Made by a program: the position numbers and the translations under genes. From contig NZ_CANLCY010000001.1 of assembly GCF_947489255.1 (NCBI RefSeq), positions 186,001-250,000 of the forward strand: a stretch of DNA of 64,000 nucleotides, read 5' to 3'. The notes beneath the pieces were generated by a model. The model was given only the letters and a program-made list of their open reading frames with translations, made no database searches and was not told the DNA's origin. This DNA comes from an uncultured Microbacterium sp. Lineage in GTDB: Bacteria; Actinomycetota; Actinomycetes; Actinomycetales; Microbacteriaceae. Below, one piece after another: positions 44,241 to 51,884 of this stretch; the stretch's first letter is position 1; each line of letters starts with the position of its first letter.

Positions 44241-45436
44241 GCGCCGTGACCGAGGCCTCGGCGCCCGTGCCGATCCTGCAGCCCGGTGTCGGCGCGATCC
44301 CCGGCGATCACTACGTCGCCGCCACCCCCGCGACGGTGCTGTGGGGGCGCCTCCCGTGCGCGACCGACGCGGCCGTGCTCGAGATCTCCTCGGGCGAGAG
44401 CGTCACCTTCGACACGGTCAGCCACGAGGGCATCCTCGACGACCAGGGCAAAGACCCCCGCGCCTACTTCGCGACCCACGGGGTTCCCGCTGAAGAGGTG
44501 CTCGACGATGCCGTCGAGATCGCGGCATCCGTCGCCCGAGACCCCTTCGCCGACGGACCGCACGTGGTGGTCGGGCCCGTGCACGTACGCGGGGCGCACC
44601 CCGGTGATCTGCTCAAGATCACCATCGAGACCCTCGCGCCGCGCGTGCCCTACGGCGTCATCTCGAACCGCCACGGCAAGGGCGCCCTCGTGGGGGAGCT
44701 GCCCCGCGGCGAGCACAACGTGAGCGTCTTCGCGGCGGTGTCGGAGCGCGACGGCGTCCTGCACGGCACCCTCCCGATCGTCGACGGCGGCGAGCCGGTG
44801 GTGGCTTTCCCGCTGGCGCCGTTCCTGGGCACCATGGGCGTGGCCGTGGCCGCCGAGGAACGGCCGCACTCCGTCCCGCCGGGCCCGCACGGCGGCAACA
44901 TCGACATCAACCTCCTCGTCGAGGGGACGACCCTCTTCCTGCCGGTGCAGGTCGAGGGAGCGCTCGCCTACGTCGGCGACCCGCATTTCGCGCAGGGCGA
45001 CGGCGAGGTGGCGCTCACCGCCCTCGAGGCCTCGCTGCGCGCCACGCTGCGCTTCGAGGTGATCCCCGCGGATGCCGCCCGCGCGGCGTTCGGCGAGGTC
45101 ACGGGCCCGCTGGTGCGCACGCCCGAATACCTCGTGCCGACCGGCATGGATCCCGACCTCGACGCGGCGATGCGCGCGTGCGTGCGTGCCTCCCTGGCGC
45201 TCATCGAGGGGCGGTGGGGCATGGCCGAGCACCTCGCCTACGCCTACCTGAGCGCCGCGACCGACTTCGACATCTCCCAGGTCGTCGACATCGTCTCGGG
45301 TGTGCACGCGCGCATCCGCGAGGCGGACTTCGCGGGCGTCGCCGCCGTCGAGCCCGAGGCCCTGGCATCCGCATCCGGATCCGCATCCGCATCCGCATCC
45401 GGATCCGCATCCGTCCCCGAGGGAGACACCCCGTGA
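44237..45436 (+). CDS. Acetamidase/formamidase (FmdA/AmdA) family protein
   Basis: A 399-residue member of the FmdA_AmdA family, amidases of small amides such as formamide or acetamide. Characteristic parts: GDHYVAATPATVLWGR, ISSGESVTFDTVSHEG, RDPFADGPHVVVGPVHVRGAHPGD split over about 97-118, HGGNIDINLLVEGTTLFLPV, and the terminal DFDISQVVDIVSGVHARI. The C-terminal tail is an (Ala-Ser)n stretch coded by a hexamer repeat. Within the allantoin operon and next to an oxalurate-type amidase, oxamate is a plausible substrate; that is inference. GTG start overlapping the allB stop. Confidence 0.85.
   Translation: MSAVTEASAPVPILQPGVGAIPGDHYVAATPATVLWGRLPCATDAAVLEISSGESVTFDTVSHEGILDDQGKDPRAYFATHGVPAEEVLDDAVEIAASVARDPFADGPHVVVGPVHVRGAHPGDLLKITIETLAPRVPYGVISNRHGKGALVGELPRGEHNVSVFAAVSERDGVLHGTLPIVDGGEPVVAFPLAPFLGTMGVAVAAEERPHSVPPGPHGGNIDINLLVEGTTLFLPVQVEGALAYVGDPHFAQGDGEVALTALEASLRATLRFEVIPADAARAAFGEVTGPLVRTPEYLVPTGMDPDLDAAMRACVRASLALIEGRWGMAEHLAYAYLSAATDFDISQVVDIVSGVHARIREADFAGVAAVEPEALASASGSASASASGSASVPEGDTP
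45365..45412 (+). repeat. Hexanucleotide repeat in the formamidase-family gene
   Basis: Eight tandem hexamers: six GCATCC and two GGATCC. They code for an Ala-Ser tail with two Gly. GCATCC is also the reverse of GGATGC, the core of the octamer that is abundant throughout the window. Confidence 0.92.
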
Positions 45437-45624
45437 CCCCTGCTCTGGCCGCCGCCCTCGCCCGCGTCGAGGCGCCCGCCCGTCCGGATCCCGACCGCGT
45501 GTCCCCGACACGCGTCGCGGCGGGGCGACCGCTCGGCGTGTTCCGGTCGCTCGGCGCACGCCGGTCATTCGACGCACGCCGGTCGCTCGGCGCACGCCGG
45601 GCGCGAGGGGAGGAGAAGCGATGA
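45433..45624 (+). CDS. Small ORF (63 aa) coupled between the formamidase and AtzH-amidase genes
   Basis: A 63-codon frame whose GTG overlaps the upstream stop (GTGA) and whose TGA overlaps the downstream ATG (ATGA). The product starts MTPALAAALARVEAPAR and ends in basic repeats (RRSLGARR type) coded by an 18-bp tandem repeat (GGTCGCTCGGCGCACGCC, about three copies). In HpxXYZ-type operons a short AtzG-like subunit precedes the amidase; this frame has the right size and place, but its sequence does not show that domain. It may instead be a decayed or linker peptide. Confidence 0.42.
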   Translation: MTPALAAALARVEAPARPDPDRVSPTRVAAGRPLGVFRSLGARRSFDARRSLGARRARGEEKR

Positions 45625-47201
45625 CCGAGACCGTCCCCGCCGACCTGCGCGCGGCGTTCGACGCCTACGAGAGCGCGATCGTGACGAACGACCTCGACGC
45701 GCTGGATGCGTCCTTCGCTCCCGGGCCCGACACGCTCCGCGGCGACACCGCCGGGCTGCTGGTGGGGCACGACGCGATCAGCGGCTTCCGCGCGCTGCGC
45801 GGCGGCGTTCCGCCCCGCGACATCAGCGAGGTGCATTACCGTCCCCTCGGCGACGACGTAGCCCTTCTGATGTCGGTCTCGGCCTTCCGCGGGGGAGGCC
45901 GCGGGCTGCAGACGCAGGTGTGGCAGCGGATCGACGGACGCTGGCTCATCACCGCCGCCCACGTCACCCCGCGCACCCCCGCCCTTGACCGCACGATCTG
46001 GCGCAGCGTCGGCGACCCCTTCCTCCAGGGCGCCTGGGAGGGCCCGCTCGAAGGACTCACCGTCGCGGTCAAAGACCTCTTCGCCATCGCCGGTTTCCGC
46101 ATCGGTGCGGGCAATCCGACCTACCTCGAACAGGCGCGGCCCGAGAAGGCCACGGCTCCCGCCGTCGCCGACCTGCTGCGGGGTGGGGCGTCGCTGCGCG
46201 GCATCGCGCGCACCGACGAGTTCGCCTACTCGATCGCCGGCGACAACGCGCACTACGGCACCCCGCCGAACGGCGCCGTCGTCGGGGCCCTGCCGGGAGG
46301 TTCGTCGAGCGGACCGGCCTCCGCCGTCGCCCTCGGCCACGCCGACATCGGCCTCGCGACCGACACGGCCGGTTCCATCCGGGTGCCCGCCTCGTACCAG
46401 GGGCTGTGGGGGCTCCGCACGACCCACGACCTCGTGCCGCGCCAGGGCATGCTCCCGCTCGCGCAGTCGTTCGACACGATCGGCTGGCTCACGCGCGACG
46501 GCGAGACCCTCGAGCGCGTGGCCGACTGGTGCCTCAGCTACGACGGCTCGGCCTCGACCGAGAACGTCTACGGCGCATCGGGCGCCGACCTCCCTTGGCG
46601 TTTCCTCGTGCCCGAGGAGATCCTCGACTGCGTCGACGCCTCCACCCGCGAGGCCTTCTCGAAGCTGCTGGCCGCCCTGGCGGCATCCGACGATCCGCCG
46701 CCCTTCCGGGCGGTGCACGCGGGCGACCTGGATGCCGCCTTCACCGCGTTCCGCACGGTGCAGGGCGCCGAGGCGTGGCGCAACGACGGGGAGTGGATGC
46801 GCGCGCACCCCGGGGCCGTGGGCGCCGCCGTCGCGGAGCGCTTCCGCGTCGCCGCGCGGATCACCGCCGATCAGGAGCGCGCCGCTCGCGCCGAGCTCGA
46901 ACCGATCGCCGCCGACCTCGCCGAGCTCGTCGACGACGCCGTGCTGATCTTCCCCACGGTGCCGGGGCCCGCGCCGCAGCGCACCGCCGACGTCGACGCC
47001 GTCCGCGCGGCGACCCTGCGCATGACGGCTCCCGCCGCGATCGCCGGGCTCCCCGCCGTGTCGGTGCCGCTGCTGAGCGTCGAGGGGGCGCCCGTCGGCG
47101 TCTGCCTCGTGTCGCGCGCGGGCACCGACCTCGCCCTCGTCCGCCTCGCCCGTCGTCTGGCCGCCCTCGCCGCCGTCCCGCCCCACCCCACGGAGTCCTG
47201 A
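45621..47201 (+). CDS. AtzH-like domain fused to an amidase-signature enzyme (probable oxalurate amidohydrolase)
   Basis: A 526-residue fusion. Residues about 1-120 are an NTF2-like AtzH/HpxZ domain (FDAYESAIVTNDLDALDASFAPG, GHDAISGFRALRG, VWQRIDGRWLITAAHV). From about 130 it is an amidase-signature enzyme with the Lys-Ser-Ser triad: K151 in VAVKDLFAI, S228 in PGGSSSGPASAVA, and nucleophile S252 in TDTAGSIRVPAS. AtzH and AtzE act in the cyanurate/biuret route, and HpxZ and HpxY in oxalurate use in Klebsiella. Next to PucG, whose product decays to or is oxalurate, the fused protein most likely hydrolyses oxalurate. ATG at 45621 with GGGGAGGAG upstream. Confidence 0.85.
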   Translation: MTETVPADLRAAFDAYESAIVTNDLDALDASFAPGPDTLRGDTAGLLVGHDAISGFRALRGGVPPRDISEVHYRPLGDDVALLMSVSAFRGGGRGLQTQVWQRIDGRWLITAAHVTPRTPALDRTIWRSVGDPFLQGAWEGPLEGLTVAVKDLFAIAGFRIGAGNPTYLEQARPEKATAPAVADLLRGGASLRGIARTDEFAYSIAGDNAHYGTPPNGAVVGALPGGSSSGPASAVALGHADIGLATDTAGSIRVPASYQGLWGLRTTHDLVPRQGMLPLAQSFDTIGWLTRDGETLERVADWCLSYDGSASTENVYGASGADLPWRFLVPEEILDCVDASTREAFSKLLAALAASDDPPPFRAVHAGDLDAAFTAFRTVQGAEAWRNDGEWMRAHPGAVGAAVAERFRVAARITADQERAARAELEPIAADLAELVDDAVLIFPTVPGPAPQRTADVDAVRAATLRMTAPAAIAGLPAVSVPLLSVEGAPVGVCLVSRAGTDLALVRLARRLAALAAVPPHPTES

Positions 47202-48433
47202 TGTCCCACCTCCCCGGCCCGATCGACCCGCCCGCGCGCCTGCTCATGGGCCCCGGACCCATCTCGGCCTACCCCAGCGTTCTACGCGCGATGGGGGCGC
47301 CGCTCGTGGGGCAGTACGACCCGTTCATGACCGCGACGATGACCGAGACCCAGGAGTTGTACCGCCGGGTCTGGGGCACCGGCAACGACGCGACCCTCCT
47401 CGTCGACGGCACGAGCCGTGCGGGCATCGAGGCCGCCATGGTCTCGCTCATCCGCCCCGGCGATCGCGTGCTCGTGCCCGTGTTCGGGCGGTTCGGGCAC
47501 CTCCTCGCCGAGATCGCGGAGCGCGCCCTCGCCGAGGTGCACACCATCGAGGTGCCGTGGGGCCAGGTGTTCCCGGTCTCGGCGATCCGCGAGGCGATCG
47601 AACGTGTGAAGCCGCACCTCGTCGCCTGCGTGCAGGGCGACACCTCCACCACGATGCTCCAGCCGCTGGAGGAGATCGGTGAGATCTGCCGTGCCCACGG
47701 CGCCCTGTTCTACACCGACGCGACGGCGTCGCTCGGCGGGAACCCGTTCGAGATGGATGCCTGGGGGCTCGATGCCGCGACGGCGGGCCTGCAGAAGTGC
47801 CTCGGCGGGCCTTCCGGTTCGGCACCGATCAGCCTGTCCGACCGTGCCGTCGAGGTGGTGCGCTCGCGGGCCCGCGTCGAGGCCGGCATCCGCGAGGAGG
47901 GCGACGCCTCGGCATCCGACTTCATCCGTTCGAACTACTTCGATCTCGCGATGATCCTCGACTACTGGGGACCGCGGCGCCTGAACCACCACACCGAGGC
48001 GACCACGATGCTCTACGGCGCGCGCGAGTGCGCGCGCGTGCTGCTGCTCGAGGGCCGGGATGCCGTGATCGATCGGCACCGGCTGCACGGCGACGCGATG
48101 CTCGCGGGCGTCGAGGGCCTCGGCCTCACGGTCTTCGGCGACGTCGCGCACAAGATGACCAACGTCGTCGCGGTGGAGATCCCCGAGGGGGTGGTCGGCG
48201 ACGCGGTGCGCGCGGAGCTGCTCGGCGACTTCGGCATCGAGATCGGCACCTCGTTCGGTCCCCTGCACGGCCGCGTCTGGCGGATCGGGACGATGGGGTA
48301 CAACGCCCGGAAGGATGCCGTGCTCACCACGCTCGCGGCGCTCGAGGCGGTGCTGCGCCGTCACGGCGCCGCGGTGGCCGCGGGCGGGGGAGTGGAGGCG
48401 GCGCAGGGCGTGTACGCCGGAGCCGGATCGTGA
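47201..48433 (+). CDS. pucG: (S)-ureidoglycine-glyoxylate aminotransferase
   Basis: A 410-residue PLP enzyme of the alanine-glyoxylate aminotransferase class. It transfers the amino group of ureidoglycine to glyoxylate, giving oxalurate and glycine. Signature segments: RLLMGPGPISAYPSVL, YTDATASLGG, and the PLP lysine in AGLQKCLGGPSG. The C-terminal region has HKMTNVVAVEIP. The PucG assignment rests on the allantoin context. The start overlaps the amidase stop by one base. Confidence 0.92.
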   Translation: MSHLPGPIDPPARLLMGPGPISAYPSVLRAMGAPLVGQYDPFMTATMTETQELYRRVWGTGNDATLLVDGTSRAGIEAAMVSLIRPGDRVLVPVFGRFGHLLAEIAERALAEVHTIEVPWGQVFPVSAIREAIERVKPHLVACVQGDTSTTMLQPLEEIGEICRAHGALFYTDATASLGGNPFEMDAWGLDAATAGLQKCLGGPSGSAPISLSDRAVEVVRSRARVEAGIREEGDASASDFIRSNYFDLAMILDYWGPRRLNHHTEATTMLYGARECARVLLLEGRDAVIDRHRLHGDAMLAGVEGLGLTVFGDVAHKMTNVVAVEIPEGVVGDAVRAELLGDFGIEIGTSFGPLHGRVWRIGTMGYNARKDAVLTTLAALEAVLRRHGAAVAAGGGVEAAQGVYAGAGS

Positions 48434-48546
48434 CCGCCGCCGCACGCGTCTCCGCCGCGGGGGCAGCCGCCGGTCCGGTGCTCGCCGCCGTTTCCGCCGC
48501 GCCCGTCGGCACCCGCGGTCCCGCCGAGCGGCGAGGCCCCGCATGA
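48430..48546 (+). CDS. Small ORF (38 aa) coupled between pucG and allC
   Basis: A 38-codon frame, GTG start overlapping the pucG stop and TGA overlapping the allC ATG, the same double overlap as the 45433 frame. The product is Ala-rich with a PVGTRGPAERRGPA end and no domain. It may only serve to keep ribosomes moving to allC. Confidence 0.33.
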   Translation: MTAAARVSAAGAAAGPVLAAVSAAPVGTRGPAERRGPA

Positions 48547-49826
48547 CCCTCGCGACCCGCCTGCAGGTCGCTCCGGAGCGCCTCGCGGCCGCGGCCCGCC
48601 GCGTGATGGGCCGCTGCGAGGAGCTCGCCCGCGTCACGGCGACCCCCGGGAGCATCACGCGCGTCTACCTCTCGCCCGAGCACGCCCGGGTCAACCGCCT
48701 CGCCGCCGAGTGGATGCGCGAGCTGGGCATGACGACACGGCAGGATGCCGCCGGCAATCAGGTCGGGCGGCTCGCCCCGACCGGCGCCCCCGACGCCCCC
48801 GCGCTGCTCCTCGGTTCGCACCTCGACACGGTTCCCGACGCCGGGCGCTTCGACGGCATCGTCGGGGTGCTGATGGCGCTCGAGGTCGTCCGGCTGTTGC
48901 GCGACGTCGACGCCGAGGGGGCGGCATCCAGTCCCTTCCCGTTCGCGCTCGAGGTCATCGCGTTCAGCGACGAGGAGGGCACGCGGTTCGGCAAGGCCCT
49001 GCTGGGGTCGTCGGCGGTGGCCGGGCAGTGGGATGCCACCTGGTGGGACCTCGCCGACGCCGACGGCACCACGCTGCGAGAGGCCTTCCGCGAGTTCGGC
49101 CTCGATCCCGGTCGTATCGGCGAGGCAGCCCGCCGACCCGAGGAACTCGTCGCCTACCTCGAGGCGCACATCGAGCAGGGGCCCGAGCTGCACCGCAGCG
49201 GGCAGGCGCTCGCCGCGGTGTCGTCGATCGCGTCGGCCCGGCGCTTCCAGCTCGTCGTCGAGGGGGAGGCCCGGCACGCCGGCGGCACGCCCTACGACAT
49301 GCGGCGCGACGCGCTGCTCGGCGCGAGCGAGGCCGCCCTCGCCGTCGAACGCATCTGCCGCGGCGAGCACCACATCATCGGCACGGTCGGTCAGCTCGAG
49401 GCCTTCCCGGGCGCCGTGAACGTCGTGCCGGGGGAGGCGCACTTCTCGCTCGACCTGCGCGGCGAGTTCGACGACACGCGCGACCACACCTGGGACGAGA
49501 TCTCGAACGAGCTCGACGCGATCATGGGGCGCCGCGGCCTGCGCTGGCACGCCCGCGAGGTGCACAGCGCCCCCGCGGTGTTCTGCGCGCCGCTGCTGCA
49601 GGACGTCGTGCGCGCGGGCATCGGGGGCGAAGCGCCCACGCTGTTCAGCCGCGCCGGACACGACGCGATGTCGATCGGCGCGATCACCGGCGTCGGCATG
49701 CTCTTCCTCCGCAACCCCGACGGCATCAGCCACCACCCCGACGAGGCGGTGACCGGCGCCGACGTGGCGGCGGGGCTTCGCGCTCTCGCCGAGGCGGTGC
49801 TGCACCTGGGCGCGGAGGTGCGCTGA
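48543..49826 (+). CDS. allC: Allantoate amidohydrolase
   Basis: A 427-residue M20-family metal-dependent hydrolase that splits allantoate to ureidoglycine, CO2 and ammonia. Metal ligands: GSHLDTVPDAGRFDG (H and D), FSDEEGTRFG (Glu pair), EAHIEQGPEL, and HHPDEAV near the C-terminus. The dimer domain holds GEARHAGGTPYDMRRDAL. N-carbamoyl-amino-acid hydrolases share this fold; the operon makes allantoate the likely substrate. ATG at 48543. Confidence 0.93.
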   Translation: MTLATRLQVAPERLAAAARRVMGRCEELARVTATPGSITRVYLSPEHARVNRLAAEWMRELGMTTRQDAAGNQVGRLAPTGAPDAPALLLGSHLDTVPDAGRFDGIVGVLMALEVVRLLRDVDAEGAASSPFPFALEVIAFSDEEGTRFGKALLGSSAVAGQWDATWWDLADADGTTLREAFREFGLDPGRIGEAARRPEELVAYLEAHIEQGPELHRSGQALAAVSSIASARRFQLVVEGEARHAGGTPYDMRRDALLGASEAALAVERICRGEHHIIGTVGQLEAFPGAVNVVPGEAHFSLDLRGEFDDTRDHTWDEISNELDAIMGRRGLRWHAREVHSAPAVFCAPLLQDVVRAGIGGEAPTLFSRAGHDAMSIGAITGVGMLFLRNPDGISHHPDEAVTGADVAAGLRALAEAVLHLGAEVR

Positions 49827-50064
49827 GCCGGCGGACGCGCCGATAGCCCGGGCGCTCCGGTGCCGCGTGCACGGTGGCGGGCGGGAGCGCCGACACCCGT
49901 CCTCGCGGCGGGGCTGCCCGGCGTGTCGGGGTCGGGGCCCGCGGTCGTGCACGCCGGTCGGACGCAGCGGGCAATGCGGCCACGGCTGCCGGGGTGCGAG
50001 TGAGGGGCCACTCGCGGCGAAGTGGCCCGCACCTCTCCCATCGGGGTTCGGCGAGGATGGTGCC

Positions 50065-50928
50065 ATGACCGAGACCCCCGGCATCCTGCAGCTGCTCGCC
50101 TTCGCCGCCGAACCCGGCGGCGGCAACCCGGCTGGAGTGGTCCTGGATGCCACGGCCCTCGACGACGCGCAGATGCAGCGCATCGCGGCCGACCTGGGCC
50201 ACCCCGAGACGGCCTTCGTGGGTCGCCGCGACGGCCGTCGCGCGGCGGTGCGCTACTTCTCGCCCGGGGCCGAGGTCCCCTTCTGCGGGCACGCCACCAT
50301 CGCCACGGCGGTCGCGCTCGCCCAGGCGGAGGGCACCGGCCCCTTCACGTTCGACACCGCGGCCGGCGTCGTCGAGGTCTCGACCGACCGCGACGCCGAG
50401 GGGCGCGTCCGTGCCGGGTTCACCAGTGTCGAGCCGTACACGATCGACCTCGAACCCGACGTCGCCGACCGACTCCTCGGCATCCTGGGGCTTCGCCGCG
50501 CCGATCTCGACGAGCGGATGCCGCTCGCCCAGACCTTCGCCGGCAACCTGCACCCGGTGGTCGCGATCGCGTCGCGCGAGGTGTTCGACGTCTTCACGTT
50601 CGACCCCGCACGGCTGCGGACGCTCATGGACGAGCGCGGATGGAAGGGAACCGTCATCACCGTGCACGTCGCGGGCGACCTCGCCGACGGCCTCGTCGCG
50701 GAGGCCCGCAACCTCTTCCCGGTCGGCGACATCACCGAAGACCCCGCCACCGGCTCCGCTGCCGGTTCGCTCGGCGCCTACCTGCGCGACCGCATCGGTG
50801 TACCCGCGCCGTTCGCCTTCACCGTGCGGCAGGGTCGCCACATCGGGCGGCCGAGCGTGCTCGAGGTCGAGGTCCCGGCATCCGGTGGCATCCGGGTCTC
50901 CGGAACGGCTGTGCCGCTGGAGGGCTGA
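50065..50928 (+). CDS. PhzF-family isomerase/epimerase
   Basis: A 287-residue PhzF-fold protein. It opens LQLLAFAAEPGGGNPAGVVLDA and has the catalytic-glutamate segment LGHPETAFVG, FCGHATIATA and the terminal DPATGSAAGSLGAYL, all PhzF marks. Such proteins isomerise or epimerise small ring or chain substrates. The substrate here is unknown; it follows the allantoin operon after a 238-bp gap and may not be part of it. Confidence 0.92.
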   Translation: MTETPGILQLLAFAAEPGGGNPAGVVLDATALDDAQMQRIAADLGHPETAFVGRRDGRRAAVRYFSPGAEVPFCGHATIATAVALAQAEGTGPFTFDTAAGVVEVSTDRDAEGRVRAGFTSVEPYTIDLEPDVADRLLGILGLRRADLDERMPLAQTFAGNLHPVVAIASREVFDVFTFDPARLRTLMDERGWKGTVITVHVAGDLADGLVAEARNLFPVGDITEDPATGSAAGSLGAYLRDRIGVPAPFAFTVRQGRHIGRPSVLEVEVPASGGIRVSGTAVPLEG

Positions 50929-50942
50929 GCCTGGCGCGCCGG

Positions 50943-51720
50943 GCATGTCCCACTTATGGTCGGTTAAGTTCGCGCGCACCGGCCATATGTGGGACATGCA
51001 CCAGCCATGGGTGGGACGAGGGTGCGGCCCCCCGCTGACGCTTGCGCCTGTCGTCTGCGCTCCGCTCGCCGCCTGCGCTCCGCCAGATGCCTGCGCCCCG
51101 CTCGCCGCCTGCGCTCCGCCTGTCGCCTGCGCTCCGCCTGCCGCGCCGGGCATGTCCCACTTATGGTCGGTTCAGTCCGCGTGCACCGGCCATATGTGGG
51201 ACATGCACCAGCCGTAAGTGGGACGAGGGTGCGCCCGCCCCGCCGGCCGCCTGCGCTCCGCCCACCTCCTGTGCCCCGCCCGCCACCTGCGCTCCGCTCG
51301 CCGCCTGCGCTCCGCCAGATGCCTGCGCTCCGCGTGTCGCCTGCGCTCCGCCTGCCGCGCCGGGCATGTCCCACTTATGGTCGGTTGAGTTCGCGTGCAC
51401 CGGCCATATGTGGGACATGCACCAGCCGTAAGTGGGACGAGGGTGCGCCCGCCCCGCCTGTCGCCTGCGCTCCGCCCGCAGCCTGCGCTCCGCCTGCCGC
51501 GCCGGGCATGTCCCACTTCTGGTCGGTTGAGCCTGGCCGCACCGGCCATGTGTGGGACATGCACCAGCCATAAGTGGGACAAGGGTGCGCCCGCCCCGCC
51601 CGCCGCCCCATGTCCCCGGCCTCGCCTGCCGTTCCCGCCCCGTCCGCCGCCCCATGTCCCACTTATGGTCAGTTGAGCGCGCGCGCACTAGCCATAAGTG
51701 GGACACGCACCGCCATTTTC
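50943..51720. repeat. Repeat array: five palindromic modules separated by an 18-bp minisatellite
   Basis: Five modules of about 85 bp begin near 50943, 51150, 51362, 51506 and 51654. Each has GTCCCACTTATGGTCGGT facing ACCGGCCATATGTGGGAC with about 16 of 18 bases pairing, then a third arm GTAAGTGGGACGAGGGTGCG. Between them are tandem 18-bp units of the type CCTGCGCTCCGCCTGTCG, repeated about five times in the first gap. The array occupies the convergent gap between phzF and the xanthine dehydrogenase gene. Frames in it on both strands code only repeats and are not listed as genes. From 51720 to 51884 the sequence is CA/CCCC-rich simple sequence. Confidence 0.9.
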
Positions 51721-51884
51721 GGGACGAGGCCCCGCCCCACACCACCCCACACCACGCCCACCCCACCCCACGCACAGCCCCGCCCCACGCCGCACGCGCA
51801 CAGCCCCCGCCCCACGCCGCTCGCGCACAGCCCCGCCCCACGCCGCACGCCAAGCCCCCGCCCCCACGCGACGCGCGAGCGCGG

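Noticed and set aside
50943..51720. CRISPR-like array
   Set aside because: The repeated parts are palindromic modules of uneven spacing and the intervening DNA is itself a tandem repeat, not unique spacers. No cas genes are near.
50954..51853. Several open frames of 90-230 codons on both strands
   Set aside because: They code only the 18-bp and module repeats, overlap on both strands, and have no ribosome sites or domains.
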